The translations under genes were made by a program, and so were the position numbers. The notes beneath the pieces were generated by a model, which made no database searches, was not told where the DNA came from, and worked only from the letters and a program-made list of their open reading frames with translations. A stretch of 23,688 nt of DNA from QNFN01 sp033722135 (GTDB lineage: Bacteria; Pseudomonadota; Gammaproteobacteria; QNFN01). Within the stretch, counting starts at the first letter, position 1. Each line of letters starts with the position of its first letter. Positions 14,698 to 21,691 of this stretch are shown here, piece after piece. The DNA is taken from positions 1-23,688 of the forward strand of contig JAWVZO010000016.1 of the NCBI GenBank assembly GCA_033722135.1, written 5' to 3'.

Positions 14698-16395
14698 ATG
14701 ACCAATTCGTTCGCGCACATTGGCCACAAGATCATCGCCGTGGTCGGGCTGATCGTCACGCTCAGCCTGCTCGCGCTAGGCATGTTCTACGTCCAGCAGC
14801 AGGAAGAGAGCATCCTGGCGCAGAACGAGCGCACCATGACCAAGCTCACCGAGAGCGTCATCCAGGGGCTGCAGTCGGTGATGCTCGCCGGCTACGCCGA
14901 CATCGCGCGCGGCTTCGCCGACCGGCTCGAGCAGGTGCCGGACGTCACCGACTTCCGCATCCTGCGCACCAGCGGCGAGCAGGCCTTCCTCGACAACGAC
15001 ACCATCGAGGACGTCAACGCCCGGCGCGGCGAGGAGGAGTTCCTGCCCCGGGACGACGAGGAGACGGTCCAGGTGCTGCCCAGCACCCATACCGAGCTGA
15101 CCAAGGCCCTGCAAACCCGTGAAACGGTTCCGTTCTACGAGACCAGTTCCGACGGGGAGCGCTTCCTGACCTTCCTCGCGCCGATCCTCAACGACGAGGG
15201 CTGCCACAAGTGCCACGGCAAGGAGAAGCCGGTGCGCGGCGTGCTCAAGCTGACCACCTCGCTCGCCGCCGTCCAGGAGGACATCCAGGCCACCTGGGTC
15301 CAGTCGAGCCTCGTCGTCGGCGCCGCGATCCTCGGCACGCTGCTGCTTACCGGGCTGCTGATCCGGCGCGCGGTGGTGCGGCCGATCGACCGGGTGACGC
15401 GGGCGATGGTGCGCGCCGCGGACGGCGACCTGACCCAGACGGTGCCGGTCATGGGGCGCGACGAGCTGAGCCAGATGGCGTTCAGCTTCAACCACATGAC
15501 CCGCCAGCTGATGCAGACCTACACCGGCCTGCGCAACGAGCAGGACAAGCTCGCGACCATCATCCTGAGCGCCCGCGAGGGGATCGTCGTCACCGACGGC
15601 GAGGGCAAGGTGGTGCTGATGAACCCGGCCGCCGAGGCGCTGGTCGGCAAGAGCATCCGCCAGGTCGCCGCCGAGGGCTTCCTCAACCTCATCGACGATC
15701 CCGAGGGGCTGCGCAACCTGCTCGAACGCGACCCCCAGATCAAGGAGCCGGAGACCGTCCACTTCGGCAACCGGGTGCTGAGCGTCTACGCCGCGACCAT
15801 CCGCACGCCGCAGGGCGGGGTGGTCGGCTCGGCCGCGCTGCTACGCGACATCACCGAGGAGAAACGGCTCGAGGATCGGCTGCGCAGGCTCTCGACCACC
15901 GACGGGCTGACCGGCCTGTTCAACCGCCGTCACCTCGACGAGACGCTCACGGTCGAGGTGGAACGGGCCCGGCGCTACGGGGCGCCGCTGTCGATCATGA
16001 TGTTCGACGTCGACCACTTCAAGCGCTTCAACGACGAGCACGGCCACGACCAGGGCGACCGGGTGTTGCAGGCGATCGCCCAGGCGTTCCAGGAGCACGT
16101 GCGCAAGGTCGACGTGCCGTGCCGCTACGGCGGCGAGGAGTTCCTGGGCATCCTGCCCGGCACCACCCAGGCCGGGGCGATCATCGTCGCCGAGCGGCTG
16201 CGCCGAGCCGTGGAGCACATGGAGGTCGACGGCCTGAAGGTGACCATAAGCATCGGCGTCGCCTCGCTCGCCGACCTCGACGCGGAGAACGCCACGGAGC
16301 TCGTGGAGGCTGCCGACGACGCGCTCTACCGCGCCAAGCGCGCCGGGAGGAACCAGGTCATCACCGCGCGCCGGGGCGGGTCCGAGCCCGGCTGA
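14698..16395 (+). CDS. Membrane diguanylate cyclase with periplasmic c-type heme motif, HAMP, PAS and GGDEF domains
   Basis: This 565-residue sensor probably makes c-di-GMP from GTP. Order of parts: membrane span 12-31; periplasmic domain 32-200 of the DUF3365/Tll0287-like type, with a CxxCH heme c motif at Cys169-His173 (EGCHKCHG); second span 201-223; HAMP 224-277; PAS about 285-388; GGDEF 396-560. The active site GGEEF is at 478-482. An RxxD inhibitory site (Arg469, Asp472) stands just before it, so product feedback is likely. A periplasmic heme implies redox or gas sensing; this is inference. ATG 14698 is preceded by GGGAGG at 14689-ish spacing of about ten bases; an in-frame upstream start adds 17 unrelated residues. 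It converges on the heme/cupredoxin genes. Confidence 0.92.
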   Translation: MTNSFAHIGHKIIAVVGLIVTLSLLALGMFYVQQQEESILAQNERTMTKLTESVIQGLQSVMLAGYADIARGFADRLEQVPDVTDFRILRTSGEQAFLDNDTIEDVNARRGEEEFLPRDDEETVQVLPSTHTELTKALQTRETVPFYETSSDGERFLTFLAPILNDEGCHKCHGKEKPVRGVLKLTTSLAAVQEDIQATWVQSSLVVGAAILGTLLLTGLLIRRAVVRPIDRVTRAMVRAADGDLTQTVPVMGRDELSQMAFSFNHMTRQLMQTYTGLRNEQDKLATIILSAREGIVVTDGEGKVVLMNPAAEALVGKSIRQVAAEGFLNLIDDPEGLRNLLERDPQIKEPETVHFGNRVLSVYAATIRTPQGGVVGSAALLRDITEEKRLEDRLRRLSTTDGLTGLFNRRHLDETLTVEVERARRYGAPLSIMMFDVDHFKRFNDEHGHDQGDRVLQAIAQAFQEHVRKVDVPCRYGGEEFLGILPGTTQAGAIIVAERLRRAVEHMEVDGLKVTISIGVASLADLDAENATELVEAADDALYRAKRAGRNQVITARRGGSEPG

Positions 16396-16458
16396 CCTCG
16401 CCGTCGGGTGGGAATTGCCGCCGCGCGCCGTGGGCGCAAAGCGGGACGGGGCCGCGTC

Positions 16459-17385
16459 TCAGCGCGACCCGCCGAAATCGAAGTGCAGGTCGCCAGAGAC
16501 GCTCTTGTCCTCGCCGTCCTCCCGGTCGAAGACGGCGATCGCGCCGACGTGGATGCCGTCGCGCGGCAGGACCACGTCGTCGTCGTGACCGGTATCCAGC
16601 GCCCGGCTCATCTCGAGCGACCAGTGCCCGTCGTGCCACCTGCCCTTCGCCGCGACGTCGGCCACGCTGCCCTCGGGGGTAGCCTCCCAGACCACGCCCG
16701 GCAGCCGCTCTCCCTGGAAGGTTTTGCGGTCGGGCTTGTTTACGTCGTGGCCGGTCGTACCCTCGTCCCTGCGCTTGCGGATATAGACGGTCTTGTCCCC
16801 GGGACCGGTGTATTCGGCCGCGTTCTCGATGTAACGGGTGGTGATCAGCTGCCACATGTCGTCGGCATAACCGGTCGGGTCGCTGCGCCCGGCCGACCAG
16901 AGCCAGACGTCGACCTTGTAGTCGGCGTCGGCGATCATGCAGCTGACGTAATCGCCCTCGAGGTCGAAGCGGACCGCGAACATGTCGTCGGCGCGCTTGC
17001 CCCGCCGGTATCGGTTGCCGCGCCACTCCCACGGCTTGTAGAGGTCGTCGACCCGCCCGTCGGGCCAACGGGCCGCCAGGTAGAAGCGGTCGCCGTGGAG
17101 TCCGGCGCGCAGCTCGACGGTGATCTCGCCGAGCCGGTTGTCGGGGTCCTCCTCGACCGCCGGGCGGACCGGCACGGCGACCCAGCCCTCCGCGGGCCAG
17201 TCACCCAGGTCGCCGTCGATGCCCGGCGCCTCGGCGAGCGCGGTAACCGGCACCCGCAACGCCTCGCCCGTCATGTCGGCGGGCACGATCCTGTCCGCCG
17301 CCCCGGCCGCGCAGGACACGAGGGCTGCCAGGACGGGTAGGAGCGGTAGGCGCCGTGGCCCGGCGATGGTAAGGCGGGAAATCAA
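16459..17385 (-). CDS. Exported ethylbenzene-dehydrogenase-type heme-binding protein
   Basis: The protein has 308 residues if the TTG at 17385 is the start; this TTG overlaps the cupredoxin stop (TTGA), suggesting coupling. The N-terminus is a signal sequence. LVSC at 22-25 would fit a lipobox with Cys25, while AGAA at 27-30 would fit signal peptidase I. The rest resembles the EB_dh domain (PF09459), the heme b gamma subunit of type II DMSO-reductase-family enzymes. Evidence is PGIDGDLGDWP (54-64), an FYLAARWPDG strand, and KVDVWLWSAGRSDPTGYADDMW (157-178). No CxxCH occurs, so any heme would be b-type; Met150 is a candidate ligand by position only. No molybdenum subunit is nearby. Function is unknown; an electron-transfer role is inferred. 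Confidence 0.8.
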   Translation of the reverse strand: MISRLTIAGPRRLPLLPVLAALVSCAAGAADRIVPADMTGEALRVPVTALAEAPGIDGDLGDWPAEGWVAVPVRPAVEEDPDNRLGEITVELRAGLHGDRFYLAARWPDGRVDDLYKPWEWRGNRYRRGKRADDMFAVRFDLEGDYVSCMIADADYKVDVWLWSAGRSDPTGYADDMWQLITTRYIENAAEYTGPGDKTVYIRKRRDEGTTGHDVNKPDRKTFQGERLPGVVWEATPEGSVADVAAKGRWHDGHWSLEMSRALDTGHDDDVVLPRDGIHVGAIAVFDREDGEDKSVSGDLHFDFGGSR

Positions 17386-17843
17386 CGGACGACCAGCGTG
17401 CCTTCCATCCCCTTCTCGCGGTGATCGTCGATGGTGCAGTAGACAGGGAACTCGCCCGTGAGCACCGGCACGAAGTAGAGGTCGAGCTGGCCGCCGACCA
17501 GCACCTCGAGCGCCTTGAAGTAGGGGGCCTTGACCTCGCCGTCGCGCGACTGGACCTTGCGCGTGGCAATCGACTTGTAGAACGCCGGCGCGGTGAAGTA
17601 GTGCTTCTCCTCGCCGATGTTCTTCAGCTCCAGCTTGTAGGGCTGGCCCGCCTCCAGCTGGATGTTCTCCGGCGTGTACAGGTGCTCCTCGATCTCGACG
17701 GTGATCGTCTTCATGTTGCCCCAGTCGGCCGCCTTGACGATCTCGTCGGCGTTGGTGATGTAGTCGTCGCCGGCGGTGCCGCCCGCGAAAGCGCCGAACG
17801 GCAGCAGCAGCAGCGCCAGAAGCGCGTGGATCAGGCGTGGCAT
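17382..17843 (-). CDS. Exported cupredoxin (type 1 copper protein)
   Basis: This 153-residue protein has a signal peptide (residues 1-20, ending AFA) and a cupredoxin fold. Copper ligands can be assigned as His81 (EEKHYFTAP), Cys136, His141 and Met146 in VYCTIDDHREKGMEG, a C-x4-H-x4-M pattern. A blue-copper electron carrier in the periplasm is the likely role. ATG 17843 follows a strong Shine-Dalgarno sequence (GGAGGGG). Its stop overlaps the TTG start of the heme-binding protein, so the pair is one unit. The stretch KSIATRKVQSRDGEVKAPYF between the first His and the Cys is longer than in plastocyanin. Which donor and acceptor it serves cannot be told. Confidence 0.85.
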   Translation of the reverse strand: MPRLIHALLALLLLPFGAFAGGTAGDDYITNADEIVKAADWGNMKTITVEIEEHLYTPENIQLEAGQPYKLELKNIGEEKHYFTAPAFYKSIATRKVQSRDGEVKAPYFKALEVLVGGQLDLYFVPVLTGEFPVYCTIDDHREKGMEGTLVVR

Positions 17844-17901
17844 GGTTCCCCTCCTTGAGCTCGGGTCGATCGTGGTCGCACCGGGTGACGCGACACCGCA
17901 C

Positions 17902-17930
17902 GTTCTACCGGTTTCGTTCCCGGACTTCAA
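17902..17930 (-). promoter_or_regulatory. Predicted promoter of the cupredoxin/heme-protein pair
   Basis: On the minus strand TTGAAG (17930-17925) and TAGAAC (17907-17902) are 17 bases apart, each matching four of six consensus bases. The -35 abuts the rlmB stop codon. The transcript would have a leader of roughly 50 bases before the cupredoxin ATG at 17843. Confidence 0.5.
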
Positions 17931-18668
17931 TCAGCCGTCGCGCTGGCGCCGCGCCTCGAACAGCGCAACGCCCGCCGCGACGGAGACGTTCAGGCTCGCG
18001 ACCGAGCCGTGCAGCGGAATCCGGACCAGGCGGTCGCACCGCTCCCGGGTCAGCCGGCGCAGGCCGCGGCCCTCGCTGCCGAGGACCAGTGCCAGGGGAC
18101 CGCGCAGGTCGCTCTCGTGCAGCACGCTCCCGCCCTCCCCCGCGAGGCCGATGCACCAGACGCCGGCCCCGGCGAGCCGCTCCAGCGTGCGCGCCAGGTT
18201 GGTGACCTGCACGAACGGCACGTGCTCGGCGGCGCCGGCCGCCACTTTGCGCGCGGTCGGACCGAGCCCGGCGGCCCGGTCGCGCGGCGCGACCACCGCG
18301 TCGACGCCGGCGGCATCGGCGGTGCGCAGACAGGCGCCCAGATTGTGCGGGTCGGTGACGCCGTCGAGCACCAGGAGAAGCGGCGCCTTGCGCTCCGCGA
18401 CGATCCCGTCGAGCACCCCCTCGTCGAGCGCGACCGCGCCGTGGCACAGCGCGACCACGCCCTGGTGGTTGACGCCCGGGAGCCGGGCGTCGAGTTCCGC
18501 CCGGTCGACCCGTTCGCCCGCGACGCCTTTCTCTCGCGCCCGGGACAGCAGCGCGAGGAGGCGAGCGTCGCGGCGCCGGCGGTCGAACCACAGGCGCTCG
18601 ACGCTGGCCGCGTCGAGCGCGGCGCGTACCGCGTGCAGTCCGCCCACGTGGCGTCGTTCGTCGTTCAT
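17931..18668 (-). CDS. rlmB: 23S rRNA (guanosine-2251-2'-O)-methyltransferase RlmB
   Basis: This SpoU/TrmH-family enzyme of 245 residues methylates Gm2251 in the peptidyl-transferase loop. SpoU motif 1 is LDGVTDPHNLGACLRTADAAG (from 101; Asn109, Arg115), motif 2 is LVLGSEGRGL (Glu199) and motif 3 is IPLHGSVASLNVSVAAGVALFE (Ser225, Asn227). The N-terminal substrate-binding domain begins HVGGLHAVRAAL. I prefer ATG 18668 because GGGGGA stands at good distance before it; ATG 18680 is possible and adds four residues. The rnr gene often found beside rlmB is absent. It diverges from the DUF1538 operon. Confidence 0.95.
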   Translation of the reverse strand: MNDERRHVGGLHAVRAALDAASVERLWFDRRRRDARLLALLSRAREKGVAGERVDRAELDARLPGVNHQGVVALCHGAVALDEGVLDGIVAERKAPLLLVLDGVTDPHNLGACLRTADAAGVDAVVAPRDRAAGLGPTARKVAAGAAEHVPFVQVTNLARTLERLAGAGVWCIGLAGEGGSVLHESDLRGPLALVLGSEGRGLRRLTRERCDRLVRIPLHGSVASLNVSVAAGVALFEARRQRDG

Positions 18669-18723
18669 GGCGTCCCCCATCGCGCCATTGTCGTTCCCCG
18701 CGGCGCGCCTCGGCAACGTCACA

Positions 18724-18752
18724 TTGGGCCGCTCCGGAGGTTGCGGCATAAT
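18724..18752 (+). promoter_or_regulatory. Predicted promoter of the DUF1538-PII-CBS operon
   Basis: TTGGGC (18724-18729) and CATAAT (18747-18752) are separated by 17 bases. The expected transcript has a leader of about 57 bases before the GTG at 18816. This is the only recognisable promoter ahead of the five plus-strand genes, and it lies in the 147-base gap shared with rlmB. Confidence 0.5.
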
Positions 18753-18815
18753 GCGCCGCAGCCGGAGAGACCGCGATCAGGGAAGGACGCCCCGCGTGCC
18801 AGGGCCTCGAACGTC

Positions 18816-19553
18816 GTGAAACAGCAGCTGCAGGCGTTCCTGAAGACCGCGCTGGGCAGCCTGCGCGACCTCGCGCCGATCATCGTCGTCGTCGGTTTCT
18901 TCCAGCTCGTCGTGCTGCGCCAGCCGCTGCCCAACCTCGGCGGCGTGCTGCTCGGTACGCTGCTGGTGATCCTCGGGCTGACGCTCTTCGTCCGCGGCCT
19001 GGAACTCGGCCTGTTCCCGATCGGCGAATCGATGGCCTACGCCTTCGCGCGCAAGGGCAGCGTCGCCTGGCTGCTGCTGTTCGCCTTCGCCCTCGGCTTC
19101 GGCACCACGATCGCGGAACCGGCGCTGATCGCGGTCGCCGACGAGGCCGCCGAGGTGGCCGCGGGTGCCGGCGTGATCGCCGACGAGGCGGCACAGCGCG
19201 ATGACTACGCCTGGTGGCTGCGGCTGACCGTCGCGCTGTCGGTCGGCTTCGCCATCGTCGTCGGCGTGCTGCGCATCCTGCGCGGCTGGCCGATCCACTG
19301 GGTGATCATCGCCGGCTACATCGGCGTCGTGGTGATGACCGAGTTCGCGCCCGAGGAGATCGTCGGCATCGCCTACGACTCCGGCGGAGTGACCACGTCG
19401 ACCATCACCGTGCCGCTGGTCACCGCGCTCGGCGTGGGGCTCGCCTCGTCGATCCGCGGACGTAACCCGATGACCGACGGCTTCGGCCTGATCGCCTTCG
19501 CCTCGCTGACGCCGATGATCTTCGTCATGGGCTTCGGGATGCTCTACCGATGA
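18816..19553 (+). CDS. DUF1538-family membrane protein, half A
   Basis: This integral membrane protein has 245 residues with about seven hydrophobic segments (20-34, 43-64, 83-107, 133-155, 159-177, 196-212, 223-243). It belongs to the DUF1538 family, whose function is not assigned as far as I know. Two signature stretches are FGTTIAEPALIAVA (95-108) and AYDSGGVTTSTITVPLVTAL (186-205). These polar motifs inside hydrophobic surroundings suggest a solute or ion pathway. Loop 109-130 is strongly acidic. The start is GTG 18816, with AGGG eleven bases upstream; no ATG is available before the first span. The stop overlaps the start of half B by four bases (ATGA). A transporter role is inference. 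Confidence 0.85.
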   Translation: MKQQLQAFLKTALGSLRDLAPIIVVVGFFQLVVLRQPLPNLGGVLLGTLLVILGLTLFVRGLELGLFPIGESMAYAFARKGSVAWLLLFAFALGFGTTIAEPALIAVADEAAEVAAGAGVIADEAAQRDDYAWWLRLTVALSVGFAIVVGVLRILRGWPIHWVIIAGYIGVVVMTEFAPEEIVGIAYDSGGVTTSTITVPLVTALGVGLASSIRGRNPMTDGFGLIAFASLTPMIFVMGFGMLYR

Positions 19554-20332
19554 ACCTCGCGGTGGAACTCCTCGAGACCTTCGGCGCCACGGTCGGGGAC
19601 GTACTGCCGATCGCCGGGATCCTGTTCGGTTTCCAGCTGCTGGTGCTGCGCGAGCGCATTCCCAACCTCGGCCGCGTGCTGCTCGGTTTCCTCTACGTGC
19701 TGGTCGGTCTCGCGCTGTTCCTGGTCGGGCTCCAGGAGGCGCTCTTCCCGCTCGGCAAGGTGATGGCGGCACAGCTCACCGACCCGGCTTTCATCCTCGG
19801 CGAGGTCGACCGGGTGCTGGGCTGGGACGACTACTACTGGGTCTACCTGTTCGCCGCGGCGACCGGCTTCGCGACCACCATCGCCGAGCCGTCGCTGATC
19901 GCCGTGGCGATGAAGGCGCGCCAGGTCTCGGGCGGTGCGATCACCATCTGGGGCCTGCGCGTCGCGGTGGCCATCGGCGTGGCGATCGGCATCGCGCTCG
20001 GCGCGTTCCGTATCGTCACCGGCACCCCGCTGCACTATTACATCGTCGCCGGCTACGTGATGGTGATCGTGCAGACGGTGTTCGCGCCGCGCATGATCGT
20101 CGCGCTCGCCTACGACTCGGGGGGCGTGACCACCTCGACGGTGACGGTCCCGCTGGTGACCGCGCTCGGTCTCGGCCTGGCGGGCACCGTCCCCGGGCGG
20201 AGCCCGCTGCTCGACGGCTTCGGCCTGATCGCCTTCGCCAGCCTGTTCCCGATCATGTCCGTGATGGCCTACGCCCAGCTCAGTGAATGGCGCGCGCGCC
20301 GCGACGCGCGGGCCGCGAAACGAGGAGAGTGA
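19550..20332 (+). CDS. DUF1538-family membrane protein, half B
   Basis: This 260-residue paralogue of the preceding protein has the same layout. Its motifs FATTIAEPSLIAVA (107-120) and AYDSGGVTTSTVTVPLVTAL (187-206) align with those of half A, as does DGFGLIAFAS near the C-terminus. It differs in two places. The loop after the first motif is basic (KAR at 122-124) where half A is acidic, and the last 15 residues form an Arg-rich cytosolic tail (RARRDARAAKRGE). The obvious reading is a two-subunit complex in which A and B are the halves of a full-length family member. Starts at ATG 19550 inside the stop of half A; the PII-like gene begins two bases after its stop. Confidence 0.88.
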   Translation: MNLAVELLETFGATVGDVLPIAGILFGFQLLVLRERIPNLGRVLLGFLYVLVGLALFLVGLQEALFPLGKVMAAQLTDPAFILGEVDRVLGWDDYYWVYLFAAATGFATTIAEPSLIAVAMKARQVSGGAITIWGLRVAVAIGVAIGIALGAFRIVTGTPLHYYIVAGYVMVIVQTVFAPRMIVALAYDSGGVTTSTVTVPLVTALGLGLAGTVPGRSPLLDGFGLIAFASLFPIMSVMAYAQLSEWRARRDARAAKRGE

Positions 20333-20334
20333 CC

Positions 20335-20685
20335 ATGCATTTCAAGCTCATCATCGCCTTCGTCGAGGACGACAAGACGAACAGGGTGCTCGACGCCGCC
20401 CGCGAGTCCGGCGCCACCGGCGCGACGGTGATCAACCAGGCGCGCGGCGAGGGCGTCGAACTGGCCAAGACCTTCTTCGGCCTGAGCCTCGAGACCCAGC
20501 GCGACGTGCTGCTGTTCCTCGTCGAGGAGCACCTCGCACGCGATATCCTCGAGACCATCGCCGAGGTCGGCGAGCTCGACAGCAAGCAGGGCACCGGCAT
20601 CGCCTTCCAGGTCGACGTCGAGGACGCCGTCGGCGTCAACCACCAGATCCGCAAGCTGAGCAACGTCGTGGAGGAGAAGCTATGA
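20335..20685 (+). CDS. PII-family (P-II/GlnB-like) signalling protein
   Basis: The protein has 116 residues, the size of PII proteins, which are cytosolic trimers that bind ATP/ADP and other effectors and control partner proteins through a flexible T-loop. It begins MHFKLIIAFVEDDKTNRVLDAARESGATGATV, matching the first beta-alpha-beta unit. The segment NQARGEGVELAKTFFG (34-49) takes the T-loop place, and SKQGTGIAFQVDVEDAVGV (83-101) takes the B-loop and following strand. There is no tyrosine anywhere, so uridylylation at Tyr51 as in GlnB is impossible; it is not a normal GlnB or GlnK. It has a good Shine-Dalgarno sequence (CGAGGAGAG) and lies between DUF1538-B and the CBS gene. Control of the DUF1538 pair is inferred from context. 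Confidence 0.82.
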   Translation: MHFKLIIAFVEDDKTNRVLDAARESGATGATVINQARGEGVELAKTFFGLSLETQRDVLLFLVEEHLARDILETIAEVGELDSKQGTGIAFQVDVEDAVGVNHQIRKLSNVVEEKL

Positions 20686-21080
20686 GCGAATCGATCGTCC
20701 GCGTCCGCCAGGTGATGAAGACGGAGTTCGATACCGTCGACAGCATGGCGACCGTCCACGACGCACTGAAGTCGATGCGCCACATCGAGACCAAGTGCCT
20801 GATCGTCAACAAGCGCCACGAGGACGACGAGTACGGCGTGCTGCTGCTCTCCGACGTCGCGCGCAAGGTGATCGGCCAGGACCGCAGCCCGGACCGGGTC
20901 AACGTCTACGAGGTGATGGCCAAGCCGGTGATCACCGTCGACCCGGAGATGAACATCCGCTACTGCGCGCGGCTGTTCGACCGCTTCGAGCTGTCGCGGG
21001 CGCCGGTGGTCGAGCACGGCAAGGTGGTCGGCATCGTCAGCTTCACCGACATGGTCCTGCGCGGCCTGCTGCCGGAGTGA
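20682..21080 (+). CDS. Two-CBS-domain protein
   Basis: This small cytosolic protein of 132 residues is a single CBS pair (Bateman module). The first CBS covers about 10-68 (VMKTEFDTVDSMATVHDALKSM, ending in LLLSDVARKVIG). The second covers 77-132 (EVMAKPVITVDPEMNIRYCARLF... RAPVVEHGKVVGIVSFTDMV). CBS pairs usually bind adenosine nucleotides and gate attached or partner proteins. The family GIVSFTDM motif is intact in the second CBS. ATG 20682 overlaps the PII stop (ATGA), and its own stop overlaps the ampD start (GTGA). It has no catalytic or membrane part, so it should act in trans, probably on the DUF1538 proteins or with the PII-like protein; that is inference. Confidence 0.9.
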   Translation: MSESIVRVRQVMKTEFDTVDSMATVHDALKSMRHIETKCLIVNKRHEDDEYGVLLLSDVARKVIGQDRSPDRVNVYEVMAKPVITVDPEMNIRYCARLFDRFELSRAPVVEHGKVVGIVSFTDMVLRGLLPE

Positions 21081-21691
21081 GCAGGCGACCGACACCGGCC
21101 CCGCCCGAACTCGCCTACGACGCGGCGAGCGGCCTCCTGCGGCCGCTGCCCTACCGGGCCTCGCCGAACCGCGACGCGCGCCCCGCGGGCTGCCCGGTCG
21201 ACCTGCTGGTCGTCCACGCGATCAGCCTGCCCCCCGGGGAGTACGGCGGGCCGTGGATCGACGCCCTGTTCCGCAACCGGCTGCCCGCCGGCCACCATCC
21301 CTACTTCGCCGAGATCCACACGCTGCGCGTCTCGGCGCACCTGCTGGTCGATCGCGCCGGCCGCGCGACCCAGTACGTCCCGCTGCACGAACGCGCCTGG
21401 CACGCCGGCGTCTCCCGCTTCGGGGACCGCGAGCGCTGCAACGACTTCTCGATCGGCATCGAGCTCGAGGGCCTGCCCGGCCGGTCCTTCACCTCCGCGC
21501 AGTACGCGACGCTCGCCGCGCTGGTCGCGGCGGTCCGCGGCGCCTTCCCGGGCATCACGCCCGAACGGATCGTCGGCCACAGCGACATCGCCCCCGGACG
21601 CAAGGAGGACCCCGGCCCGCGCTTCGACTGGGCGCGGCTGCGCCGTCTCGCCGGGCTCGACCGAGGCACGCCGCCGCACACCCCGGGCTAG
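21077..21691 (+). CDS. ampD: 1,6-anhydro-N-acetylmuramyl-L-alanine amidase AmpD
   Basis: The 204-residue cytosolic amidase recycles murein by cutting the peptide from anhydro-muropeptides, and in species with AmpR/AmpC it keeps beta-lactamase off. Zinc ligands can be assigned as His47 (LLVVHAISLP), His168 (VGHSDIAPGRKEDPGP) and Asp178, with Glu129 (GIELEG) and Lys176 as catalytic helpers. FRNRLPAGHHPYF and the WHAGVSRF stretch are typical of AmpD. The start is GTG 21077, which overlaps the CBS stop, so it is coupled to the DUF1538 operon. No ampE follows. Confidence 0.95.
   Translation: MSRRPTPAPPELAYDAASGLLRPLPYRASPNRDARPAGCPVDLLVVHAISLPPGEYGGPWIDALFRNRLPAGHHPYFAEIHTLRVSAHLLVDRAGRATQYVPLHERAWHAGVSRFGDRERCNDFSIGIELEGLPGRSFTSAQYATLAALVAAVRGAFPGITPERIVGHSDIAPGRKEDPGPRFDWARLRRLAGLDRGTPPHTPG

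Noticed and set aside
16396..16458. Terminator between the convergent cyclase and EB_dh-like genes
   Set aside because: The 63 bases are G+C-rich but I find no stable stem followed by a T-run.
17386..17901. Upstream extension of the EB_dh-like gene through the cupredoxin region in another frame
   Set aside because: The frame happens to be open, but the extra residues are Arg/Gly/His-rich and overlap the real cupredoxin. A signal peptide appears right after the TTG at 17385.
18777..19772. Minus-strand open frame of 331 codons opposite the DUF1538 genes
   Set aside because: The DUF1538 motifs are repeated in both plus-strand genes, so the coding strand is clear; the antisense product is charged low-complexity.
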